64,000 bases of DNA from Chryseotalea sanaruensis (GTDB lineage: Bacteria > Bacteroidota > Bacteroidia > Cytophagales > Cyclobacteriaceae), in the NCBI RefSeq assembly GCF_003990915.1, contig NZ_BHXQ01000008.1:124001-188000 (forward strand), written 5' to 3'. Made by a program: the position numbers and the translations under genes. This document shows, piece after piece, positions 33,152 through 40,457 of the stretch; positions within the stretch are counted from its first letter, which is position 1; every line of letters begins with the position of its first letter. The notes beneath the pieces are model-generated. The model had not been told where the DNA came from. It worked only from the letters and a program-made list of their open reading frames with translations, and did not search any database.

Positions 33152-34303
33152 GTGAAAAAAATCAAAATAGGTATTGTTTGCTATCCCACTTTTGGGGGTA
33201 GCGGTGTGGTGGCAACTGAATTAGGAAAAGCACTGGCACAAGAAGGTCACGAAGTTCATTTCATCACCTATTCACAACCGCAACGTCTTGATTTTTTAAA
33301 CGAGAATCTTTTTTACCACGAGGTAAATTTTAGAAACTATCCTCTGTTTGAATACCCGCCTTATGAATTAGCACTCGCCAGTAAAATGGTGAGTGTAGTA
33401 AAAAATGAAAAATTAGATTTACTACACGTTCACTACGCTATTCCACATGCATCGGCTGCTTATATGGCCAAGCAGATTTTGCGTAAGCAAGGCATCTACA
33501 TTCCAGTGGTTACAACACTACACGGTACAGACATAACCTTAGTTGGTAAAGATTCAAGCTACGAGCCTGTGGTTACTTTTAGCATTAATGAATCTGAAGG
33601 TGTTACTGCAGTATCGGAAGATTTGAAGAAAGAAACATTGGAACATTTTGATATCACCAATGATATCAGGGTTATTCCAAACTTTATTGATCTTGAAAAA
33701 TTTAAAAAGCAAAAGAAAGATCATTTCAAAAAAGCCATTTGTCCTAATGGAGAAGCTCTGATAGTGCACACTTCTAACTTTAGAAAAGTGAAGCGCATAC
33801 CTGATGTAATCAGTGTGTTCTATAATATCCACAAAGTAGTGCCCTCAAAACTTTTAATGATTGGTGATGGCCCTGAACGGAATGAAGCAGAGGAAAAATG
33901 TCGTGAATTAAAAATTTGTGATGATGTGCGTTTTCTGGGTAAGCTTGAAGCTGTTGAGGAAGTGTTATCGGTAGCAGATTTATTTTTAATGCCTTCTGAA
34001 AAAGAAAGTTTCGGTTTAGCAGCACTAGAAGCCATGGCTTGCGAGGTGCCTGTTGTTTCATCTAACACTGGCGGTATACCTGAATTAAATGTACAAGGTG
34101 TTACAGGCTTTATGAGCAATGTTGGCGATGTTGAGGACATGACAAAAAATGCCTTGATCATTTTAGACAAAAACAATCTGCCTACATTCAAAGCCAATGC
34201 TTTAAAGCGTGCTCAGGAGTTTGATATTACAAATATACTTCCACAATACGAAGCTTATTATGAAGAGGTGATGGCGAATTCGAAGGCCGAAGTTCGAAGC
34301 TAG
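33152..34303 (+). CDS. bshA: N-acetyl-alpha-D-glucosaminyl L-malate synthase
   Basis: First enzyme of bacillithiol synthesis, a GT4 glycosyltransferase joining GlcNAc from UDP-GlcNAc to L-malate. The opening KIGIVCYPTFGGSGVVATELG, the HVHYAIPHASAAYMA segment and PSEKESFGLAALEAMACEVP are characteristic. Length 383. The start is GTG at 33152. The last residues (KAEVRS) are written by a dispersed repeat that runs into the 3' end. A YtxJ-type redox protein elsewhere in the window supports bacillithiol use; bshB and bshC are not seen here. Confidence 0.95.
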   Translation: MKKIKIGIVCYPTFGGSGVVATELGKALAQEGHEVHFITYSQPQRLDFLNENLFYHEVNFRNYPLFEYPPYELALASKMVSVVKNEKLDLLHVHYAIPHASAAYMAKQILRKQGIYIPVVTTLHGTDITLVGKDSSYEPVVTFSINESEGVTAVSEDLKKETLEHFDITNDIRVIPNFIDLEKFKKQKKDHFKKAICPNGEALIVHTSNFRKVKRIPDVISVFYNIHKVVPSKLLMIGDGPERNEAEEKCRELKICDDVRFLGKLEAVEEVLSVADLFLMPSEKESFGLAALEAMACEVPVVSSNTGGIPELNVQGVTGFMSNVGDVEDMTKNALIILDKNNLPTFKANALKRAQEFDITNILPQYEAYYEEVMANSKAEVRS

Positions 34304-34316
34304 AGGTTAGAGATTT
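34284..34316. repeat. GAAGTTCGAAGCTAGAGG-type dispersed repeat at bshA 3' end
   Basis: Overlaps the final codons of bshA and the following bases. Resembles the repeat after rlmN. Confidence 0.45.
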
Positions 34317-34320
34317 AGCT

Positions 34321-34358
34321 ATAAATTGACAATTGTCAACTGTCAATTGTCAATTTAT
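34321..34358. terminator. 15-base-pair inverted repeat between bshA and kbl
   Basis: ATAAATTGACAATTG (34321-34335) and CAATTGTCAATTTAT (34344-34358) are perfect arms with an 8-base loop, filling the gap between two convergent genes. It is AT-rich with internal CAATTGTCAA units; it may be a two-way terminator or a repeat element. Confidence 0.5.
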
Positions 34359-34362
34359 GATT

Positions 34363-35559
34363 TTACTTAATCACCCCTAGCGCTTTACCAACTTCAGTAA
34401 AAGCCTGAATAGCCTTATCTAGATGGTGTTGGTCGTGTGCTGCAGAAATCTGAACACGAATACGTGCTTGACCTTTAGCCACCACAGGGTAGAAGAAACC
34501 AATTACGTAAATTCCCTTCTCCAGTAATTGCTCAGCAAATTTTTGTGCTAAGGGGGCTTCATATAACATAATAGGTACAATCGGATGCACGCCAGGCTTA
34601 ATATCAAAACCAGCTTTGGTCATTGCCTCACGGAAGTATTTTGTATTTCTCTCAAGCTTATCGCGAAGATCTGTAGTTTCGGAAAGTATATTAAACACCT
34701 CTATGGATGCACCTACTATTGCTGGTGCCAAGGTATTTGAAAACAAATATGGCCTTGAACGCTGACGCAGCATTTCAATAATTTCTTTGCGACCAGAAGT
34801 AAAACCACCTAAGGCACCACCTAACGCTTTGCCAAGTGTACCGGTAATAATATCTACCCTGCCCATTACACCACAATGCTCAGGCACACCGCGACCAGTT
34901 TTACCTAAAAAACCTGATGAGTGACACTCATCAGTCATCACTAATGCCTCATATTTATCTGCCAGATCACAAATCTTATCTAACTGTGCGATGGTTCCGT
35001 CCATTGAGAAAGCTCCATCGGTTACCACCAGAATCTGCTTCGCTCCTGCTGCACGTGCATCTTTCAATTGTTGCTCAAGGTCATCCATGTTATTATGCTT
35101 ATAGCGATAACGCATAGCCTTGCATAAACGAACGCCATCAATAATAGAAGCATGGTTGAGTTCATCAGAGATAATCGCATCTTCAGCACCAAGCAGTGGT
35201 TCGAATACCCCACCGTTGGCATCAAAAGCAGCAGCATATAAAATGGTATCTTCAGTACCTAAAAAATCAGCTATCTTCTTCTCAAGTTCTTTGTGTATGT
35301 CTTGCGTACCACATATAAAACGCACAGACGACATGCCAAAGCCATGTGTGTCAATTGCCTTTTTTGCTGCTGCTAAAATGCGTGGGTGAGATGATAAGCC
35401 CAGGTAATTGTTTGCACAAAAGTTGATCACTTCTCTTCCATCTGCAGTTTTAATATCTGCACCTTGAGGAGAGGTTATAATTCTTTCCTTTTTATATAGT
35501 CCAGCCTCACGTATGGCCGACAATTCTTTTTCTAAAACAGGTTTCAGCGTAGCGTACAT
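34363..35559 (-). CDS. kbl: Glycine C-acetyltransferase (2-amino-3-ketobutyrate CoA ligase)
   Basis: PLP enzyme of the alpha-oxoamine synthase family. It cleaves 2-amino-3-oxobutyrate with CoA to glycine and acetyl-CoA. The PLP lysine is Lys244 in ITGTLGKALGGA, and the substrate/PLP contacts NHASIIDG, TDGAFSMDG and TDECHSSG are present. Length 398. It is divergent from the threonine dehydrogenase gene, which supplies its substrate. It is preceded by a small gene 5 bases upstream that shares its promoter. Confidence 0.95.
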   Translation of the reverse strand: MYATLKPVLEKELSAIREAGLYKKERIITSPQGADIKTADGREVINFCANNYLGLSSHPRILAAAKKAIDTHGFGMSSVRFICGTQDIHKELEKKIADFLGTEDTILYAAAFDANGGVFEPLLGAEDAIISDELNHASIIDGVRLCKAMRYRYKHNNMDDLEQQLKDARAAGAKQILVVTDGAFSMDGTIAQLDKICDLADKYEALVMTDECHSSGFLGKTGRGVPEHCGVMGRVDIITGTLGKALGGALGGFTSGRKEIIEMLRQRSRPYLFSNTLAPAIVGASIEVFNILSETTDLRDKLERNTKYFREAMTKAGFDIKPGVHPIVPIMLYEAPLAQKFAEQLLEKGIYVIGFFYPVVAKGQARIRVQISAAHDQHHLDKAIQAFTEVGKALGVIK

Positions 35560-35564
35560 ATGTT

Positions 35565-35834
35565 CTAATTAATTTTAGGTCTCATAATAGGTTTAGGCTT
35601 GGCAGGTGTTGCGGTTGTCGTAGGCTTTGCATCTGCTAATTCCTGATTTACCTGCTCAATTTTTAAGGGAAAACGTCTGCGTATGCCATTAATCAAGAAT
35701 AGCTTTTGAGCCGTGAAACTTTTAGGATGCATCTGATCAAATCCTTGTCTCCACTCATTAACAAGTTCCTTCTCAGCCTGTTCAAAAGCCATTGCATCAA
35801 TCTTTTTGCCGCTTAAGTATTCTTCGAAAGTCAC
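35565..35834 (-). CDS. Small conserved protein upstream of kbl
   Basis: From the GTG at 35834 this is 89 residues, beginning (M)TFEEYLSGKKIDAMAFEQ. A longer frame back to 35918 would run through the promoter and into the divergent gene and is rejected. The core is a helical segment FEQAEKELVNEWRQGFDQMHPKSF...LINGIRRRFP, then a Pro/Thr/Ala-rich tail. No motif suggests a function. The -7 element ends 4 bases before the GTG, so the message is near-leaderless. Confidence 0.6.
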   Translation of the reverse strand: MTFEEYLSGKKIDAMAFEQAEKELVNEWRQGFDQMHPKSFTAQKLFLINGIRRRFPLKIEQVNQELADAKPTTTATPAKPKPIMRPKIN

Positions 35835-35838
35835 GATG

Positions 35839-35868
35839 CAAAGGTAAGTGCTAACGCATGGTAGGCAA
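35839..35868 (-). promoter_or_regulatory. Predicted promoter for the small gene and kbl
   Basis: On the minus strand TTG (35868-35866), 19 bases, TACCTTTG (35846-35839). Start expected at about 35831-35835, which coincides with the GTG start codon at 35834. Confidence 0.6.
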
Positions 35869-35906
35869 CTAATAAATTTTGGTAATTTCGCGCCACAATC
35901 TGTAGC

Positions 35907-36854
35907 ATGAAAAAACACAAAATACTGATTATAGGGGCTGGTGGGCAGCTGGGATCAGAGCTCACGCAGGGTCTATGGGCCATTTATGGAAAAGATAACG
36001 TAATCGCCACCGATATTAAAGATCCGGGCGGCATACTGGCTCAAGGCAATTTTGAGATACTGGATGTGCTTAAACAAAAGCAACTTTTCGATTTCATAGC
36101 TAAAAATGAGATTACACAGGTTTATCACCTGGCCGCTGTACTTTCAGCTACAGGCGAGCGAAATCCGAAATTTGCCTGGCACTTAAATATGGACGGTTTG
36201 ATCCATGTATTAGACGCTGCGGTTGAATACAAACTCGACAAGGTGTATTGGCCAAGCTCTATTGCTGCTTTCGGGCCAACAACACCTAAAGACAATACCC
36301 CACAGGATACCATTATGGATCCGACCACGATTTACGGTATTACCAAACAGGCTGGAGAGCGTTGGTGCGAATGGTATCATCAAAAACAAGGTGTTGATGT
36401 ACGCAGTTTGCGATACCCCGGTTTAATAGGTTACAAAACCAAACCTGGTGGCGGAACAACCGATTATGCAGTAGATATTTTTATTAAAGCACTTACTGAT
36501 AAAAAATTTGAGTGCTTCTTAAGTGAGAATACCTACTTACCCATGATGTACATGGACGATGCGGTAAAAGCAACTATCGATTTGATGGAAGCTCCAGCTG
36601 AAAAAGTTAAAATCCGTTCCAGCTATAATGTTTCTGCCATGAGCTTTAGTCCGGCTGAAATTGCAAAGGCTATTCAAAAACACATTCCTGATTTTGCCAT
36701 TAGTTATAATCCCGACTTCAGACAAGCCATTGCAGATTCATGGCCAAAATCTTTAGATGATACTGCTGCTCGTAAAGACTGGGGTTGGCAGCATGCATTT
36801 GATTTAGAAAAAATGACGGCAGATATTCTGAAAAACTTACCTGCCTATTTATAA
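35907..36854 (+). CDS. tdh: L-threonine 3-dehydrogenase, SDR/epimerase type
   Basis: NAD-dependent extended SDR oxidising L-threonine to 2-amino-3-oxobutyrate. The nucleotide-binding loop is GAGGQLGSEL (residues 10-19), active-site Ser near 117-118 (WPSSIAAFGP), Tyr143 and Lys147 (YGITK). The segments RSLRYPGLIGYKTKPGGGTTDYAVDIF and SYNVSAMSFSPAEIA match the SDR-type threonine dehydrogenase of Bacteroidota and Thermoplasma rather than UDP-galactose epimerases. Length 315. Divergent from kbl, giving the two-step route to glycine. Confidence 0.9.
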   Translation: MKKHKILIIGAGGQLGSELTQGLWAIYGKDNVIATDIKDPGGILAQGNFEILDVLKQKQLFDFIAKNEITQVYHLAAVLSATGERNPKFAWHLNMDGLIHVLDAAVEYKLDKVYWPSSIAAFGPTTPKDNTPQDTIMDPTTIYGITKQAGERWCEWYHQKQGVDVRSLRYPGLIGYKTKPGGGTTDYAVDIFIKALTDKKFECFLSENTYLPMMYMDDAVKATIDLMEAPAEKVKIRSSYNVSAMSFSPAEIAKAIQKHIPDFAISYNPDFRQAIADSWPKSLDDTAARKDWGWQHAFDLEKMTADILKNLPAYL

Positions 36855-36881
36855 AAAGGCACCCATTGTAGAAATGATATG

Positions 36882-36936
36882 ATATTCATAAAAGACAAAG
36901 GCTTCGAAATTCGAAGCCTTTGTCTTTTATGAATAT
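36882..36936. terminator. 27-base perfect inverted repeat (two-way terminator)
   Basis: The arms at 36882-36908 and 36910-36936 are exact inverted copies with a single central base. The core AAAGGCTTCGAA/TTCGAAGCCTTT is GC-bearing and the outer part is A/T-rich in both directions. It lies between convergent tdh and the T9SS protein gene, suiting termination of both. Confidence 0.75.
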
Positions 36937-36942
36937 GCTTTA

Positions 36943-38019
36943 TTAGTCAATAATTAAACGAACAACCTGGTTAACAGTCTGTCCATTATATCGAACAAGG
37001 TATGTTCCTTTTGCTAATGAGTTAGGTAACTCAAATTCATTATTAAGCATAGAAACTGAATTTGAAAATATTTGGCCTCCCATTAAATCATACACCACCA
37101 ACTGATCACCTTCCATTGGCGAAAAATTTATTTTGTAGCGGACTATACCAGCTTTAGAAGGATTAGGAGAAACCACAAAACTATTTTTAGTGACTACCTC
37201 TAAAAACTCAATGGGCGAATACTCAAAAGTTTCATCTAAATCGACCATTCGAAGACGATAATAATTTTTACCATTGTAAGGATCGGTGTGTTTAAATGAA
37301 TACTCATTTAATTCATTGGTTGTTCCCTCCCCTTGAATTGATTCCAGTGTTGACCAAGCCTCAGCATTCATAGAATGTTCAATTTCGAAATGACTGAAGT
37401 TTAACTGAGAGGCGGTAGACCATTTCAAGTTTACACTCTCTCCAAACAAATCTGTTGTAAAAGAAGAAAGCTCCACTGGTAATGGATTACTTGGATCTGA
37501 GTTTTCAGTTATAGACCCAGGGCCTGTTAATGTTCCATTATCACAAGCTGGCTCACACTCTCTACCCCACACACCATTACCGCCAACCTCTAAGTAAGTT
37601 CCTGAACTGTTACTATCTGCTATTAATTCAGCACCAGCTTCAAAAATAACTACTGCGCCTGCAGGTAAGATTAGTTGGGCATTGGAACCGAAGTGGAGTT
37701 CTGATCCTGCTCTTAACGTAATAGTTTCAATACCTGAGTTACTAAGATCAATGACAACATTGTTAGGAATTTTTATGTTATCATTTGTGTCTATTATAAT
37801 AAATCGTCCATAATCTCCACCAAAAGCTGCTGTACTTGCATCTTCATCAAAATCGTTGTTAGGGAAACCACCATTTGGTGTAAATCCGGCAGGAAATGAC
37901 CATGCACCAGCAGTATCCCAATCTTCTTGAGCAGCGGCAATAGATGAAGTAGCGGTAAATTGTGCATAAGCACCTTTACTTGCCAGTAGACATACTATTA
38001 AAACAATGAGAAACTTCAT
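36943..38019 (-). CDS. Secreted protein with type IX sorting domain (358 aa)
   Basis: The likely start is the ATG at 38019, giving signal peptide MKFLIVLIVCLLASKGAYAQ; a start 12 bases upstream would add four residues. The middle is beta-rich with an extended LRAGSELHFGSNAQLILPAG stretch like a short right-handed helix. Residues about 185-270 match the pre-CTD segment of many such proteins (LPVELSSFTTDLFGESVNLKWSTASQLNFSHFEIEHS). The end is a type A CTD: VSPNPSKAGIVRY...DLMGGQIFS...GTYLVRY...RLII. It would be exported by the SprA translocon. No catalytic motif. Confidence 0.85.
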   Translation of the reverse strand: MKFLIVLIVCLLASKGAYAQFTATSSIAAAQEDWDTAGAWSFPAGFTPNGGFPNNDFDEDASTAAFGGDYGRFIIIDTNDNIKIPNNVVIDLSNSGIETITLRAGSELHFGSNAQLILPAGAVVIFEAGAELIADSNSSGTYLEVGGNGVWGRECEPACDNGTLTGPGSITENSDPSNPLPVELSSFTTDLFGESVNLKWSTASQLNFSHFEIEHSMNAEAWSTLESIQGEGTTNELNEYSFKHTDPYNGKNYYRLRMVDLDETFEYSPIEFLEVVTKNSFVVSPNPSKAGIVRYKINFSPMEGDQLVVYDLMGGQIFSNSVSMLNNEFELPNSLAKGTYLVRYNGQTVNQVVRLIID

Positions 38020-38045
38020 TTTTAAGTACAATTTTATTATGACCG

Positions 38046-38053
38046 CAAAGTTA
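38046..38053 (-). promoter_or_regulatory. -7 element upstream of the first T9SS protein
   Basis: Minus-strand TAACTTTG, a full TAnnTTTG match, 27 bases before the ATG at 38019. No convincing -33 TTG at the right distance. Confidence 0.4.
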
Positions 38054-38174
38054 AGAATCTAAATCCTAATTCAGAATTTAAGAGTTTTACAGCTATTGAT
38101 CAGTATTGCTAATACGCAAAATACGAATAAAGTAACCTCAAAGAATTCCTATTCATTACAGAACAGATTGAACG

Positions 38175-39530
38175 CTACTGAATTAGTATTTTGTAAGTCT
38201 GAGATGAATTTGAGCCAATATAGTTAATCAAGTATGCACCTGGTTTAAAATCTGAAAGTTGTAATTGTACTTTAGTCAAATAGATTGGAATACTTAAAAG
38301 TTCTAAACCGTAAATATTACAAATCACTATTCGGTCACCATCATTTGGCAAGAAGTTTAATTCAATTGAAATCAACTCTGATTGATTGACCGGGTTTGGA
38401 TAGATAAAAATATCCGTGGGCTCATCAATTGTAATGACTAACACTTTAGAAAACTCAAACGTGCCATCCAGATCAACCATCTTGAGTCTGTAATAATTAT
38501 TGCCTGCCAAAAACATAGCATTTTTAAGATTGTACTCATTTTTGCTTTGCGTAGTACCTTCGCCTTTAATTCTTGAAATCTCATTCCACGCAAAACCATC
38601 TGTTGAATGCTCAACAGAGAAATAATCAAAATTTAATTGTGAAGCAGTTGCCCATTTAAGTTCTACCGAACCATTATTCTTTAAAGTTTTGAAGAATAGT
38701 AATTCCACAGGCAAAGGACTATCGGATTGTGAAGCCACCCAGTTTGCAAAGCCAGAATTTGTATTAAGCAAATCTTGTTTGTCACCAACATTTGAATCAA
38801 TTGTACTACCCCCACCTGAAGCACTTACAGTACCATTGACATATAACCCATAAGGATCTGATGAGTTGTTATTGATGATATCATCACCACCACCAATTAA
38901 GTTTACGTTTCCGTGAATATACACTTGCCCACCCTGGTTTACAGTAATTACTGTATCACCACTTGTATCATTTGTAACGTTTCCATAAACCGCAAGACGA
39001 CCATTTTGGTTGATTGTAACATCTCCACTAGACTGTGAAACTAAATTTTGTTTGATAACCATGTCAGCATAACCCGGAGGAGCTGCAGCTGTACCTATTC
39101 TTAAATATTGAGAATTGATTACAGTTACCGAGCCATCAACAACTACCTTGCCCCCTGGATGAATGCGGAAATCTGAATTCAGTGTTACGTTACCCGCTAT
39201 TTCCAATGTTCCGTAAACATTCACAACATTCCCTCCTCCTCCAATACCAACAACAAGATTACCACTAATTGTCAGTTTCTTCCCTGCATTAACATTCAGA
39301 GTTCCACCTGGTAAGTTATAGTTACCGGTAATGCTCATGTCATGGTTCATATTAATAGTACCCCATGACTGATTAGTTAGCGAAGGCGAAGTGCCAGACC
39401 AATTTGAGCCTGTTGTCCAGTTTCCTGAGGCACTAGATGTGAAATTCTGTGATAATACCGGAAAGGCAAGGGCTAAAAAAACAAGGAAAAGAAATACTAA
39501 TCGGGAGAAAATCTTCAAATTTGGGCTCAT
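38175..39530 (-). CDS. Secreted beta-helix-like protein with type IX sorting domain (451 aa)
   Basis: The signal peptide ends near FPVLSQ (residue 28). Residues 30-240 are a run of short beta strands with Gly/Asn turns and repeated NVTLN..., GNVTN..., GNVNLIGGG units, consistent with a parallel beta-helix. Then the segment LPVELLFFKTLKNNGSVELKWATASQLNFDYFSVEHS is closely similar to that of the neighbouring T9SS protein. The C-terminal sorting domain is IYPNPVNQSELISIEL...NIYGLELLS...GAYLINYIGS. The two genes are tandem paralogues at their 3' halves. Likely a cell-surface protein; function unknown. Confidence 0.85.
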   Translation of the reverse strand: MSPNLKIFSRLVFLFLVFLALAFPVLSQNFTSSASGNWTTGSNWSGTSPSLTNQSWGTINMNHDMSITGNYNLPGGTLNVNAGKKLTISGNLVVGIGGGGNVVNVYGTLEIAGNVTLNSDFRIHPGGKVVVDGSVTVINSQYLRIGTAAAPPGYADMVIKQNLVSQSSGDVTINQNGRLAVYGNVTNDTSGDTVITVNQGGQVYIHGNVNLIGGGDDIINNNSSDPYGLYVNGTVSASGGGSTIDSNVGDKQDLLNTNSGFANWVASQSDSPLPVELLFFKTLKNNGSVELKWATASQLNFDYFSVEHSTDGFAWNEISRIKGEGTTQSKNEYNLKNAMFLAGNNYYRLKMVDLDGTFEFSKVLVITIDEPTDIFIYPNPVNQSELISIELNFLPNDGDRIVICNIYGLELLSIPIYLTKVQLQLSDFKPGAYLINYIGSNSSQTYKILIQ

Positions 39531-39549
39531 TATAAGGTCAATTAAAAAG

Positions 39550-39579
39550 CAAAATTAACTCTAACTAAAATGTTAACAA
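39550..39579 (-). promoter_or_regulatory. Predicted promoter for the 451-aa T9SS protein
   Basis: Minus-strand TTG (39579-39577), 19 bases, TAATTTTG (39557-39550), 20 bases before the ATG at 39530. Its -33 part lies inside the first codons of the divergent crotonase gene. Confidence 0.55.
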
Positions 39580-40343
39580 TCGTTAGTCACGAAGGAAATA
39601 TCAGTACTATAACCATTAGCAGACCCTCCGCACTGAATGCACTGAACCAACAGGTACTTTCAGAAATAAAGGATGCGTTCGCTTCAATCAGCAAACTTCA
39701 TTCCACTAGAGGGGTAGTTGTTACTGGAGAGGGTGAAAAAGCCTTTGTTGCAGGTGCCGACATAAAGGAATTATCAAGCCTGACAAAGGCAGAAGCAGTG
39801 GAATTATCGCAGAAAGGACATCAATTGTTCCAGTTTATAGCAGATTTCCCTAAACCTGTGGTGGCACTTGTAAATGGTTTTGCATTGGGTGGTGGTTGTG
39901 AGCTAGCCATGGCTTGCCATATTCGAATTGCTACTGAAAATGCCAAATTTGGACTCCCTGAAGTCAATTTGGGACTGATCCCTGGCTATGGTGGCACGCA
40001 ACGTCTTACCCAATTGGTAGGTAGAGCAAAAGCGCTTGAACTTGCTATGACGGGTGATATGCTCAATGCTAAAGATGCACGAGAACTCGGGCTGGTTAAC
40101 CATGTTGTTGCCAACAAACAAGAAGGTATAGAACTGGCCAATAAGATGTTAAGCAAGATTGCGCAGAAAGCACCACTAGCCATTACCGAATTAATCAAAA
40201 GTGTAAATGCCGGATTTGGTTATGAGAAGGCTGGCTATGAAGCAGAAGTGAATAGTTTTGGCCACTTGTTTACCACCAAAGATTTTATTGAAGGTACAAC
40301 AGCGTTTATGGAAAAGCGCACAGCCAATTTTAAAGGAGAGTAA
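39570..40343 (+). CDS. Enoyl-CoA hydratase/isomerase family protein (crotonase)
   Basis: 257 residues of the crotonase fold. The CoA/oxyanion segments are FVAGADIKEL and VNGFALGGGCELAMACH, with the catalytic glutamates in CELAMACH and LPEVNLGLIPGYGGTQRL, both present as in true hydratases. A hydratase on short-chain enoyl-CoA (crotonyl-CoA-like) is likely. It stands alone, not with other beta-oxidation genes. An intergenic inverted repeat follows. Confidence 0.9.
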   Translation: MLTIVSHEGNISTITISRPSALNALNQQVLSEIKDAFASISKLHSTRGVVVTGEGEKAFVAGADIKELSSLTKAEAVELSQKGHQLFQFIADFPKPVVALVNGFALGGGCELAMACHIRIATENAKFGLPEVNLGLIPGYGGTQRLTQLVGRAKALELAMTGDMLNAKDARELGLVNHVVANKQEGIELANKMLSKIAQKAPLAITELIKSVNAGFGYEKAGYEAEVNSFGHLFTTKDFIEGTTAFMEKRTANFKGE

Positions 40344-40360
40344 CCGTTAAAGGTGTTGTT

Positions 40361-40455
40361 AGTTGATCGTTGTTGGTTATTCGCAGCAACCCTGATTATC
40401 ACAAACATCAACGAACAATCCTTTACGATCAACTACCAACGAAAAACCAACAGCC
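40361..40455. repeat. GTTGTT/AACCAAC dispersed repeat, inverted
   Basis: AGTTGATCGT (40361-40370) and ACGATCAACT (40425-40434) are perfect arms, flanked by degenerate TGTTGGTTA and ACCAACGAAAAACC stretches. It fills the gap between the crotonase and flippase genes. GTTGTTCGTT...TTAGTTGTTAGTT at about 3048-3073 looks like a related piece. Confidence 0.5.
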
Positions 40456-40457
40456 AT

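Noticed and set aside
35835..35918. Longer N-terminus for the small gene upstream of kbl
   Set aside because: It would be coded across the promoter and the start of tdh; the family-like sequence begins at the GTG at 35834.
35907..36854. UDP-glucose 4-epimerase
   Set aside because: The substrate region and the kbl neighbour match SDR-type threonine dehydrogenase instead.
40353..40457. N-terminal extension of the flippase
   Set aside because: Its sequence is a translated intergenic repeat; the conserved N-terminus begins at TTG 40458.
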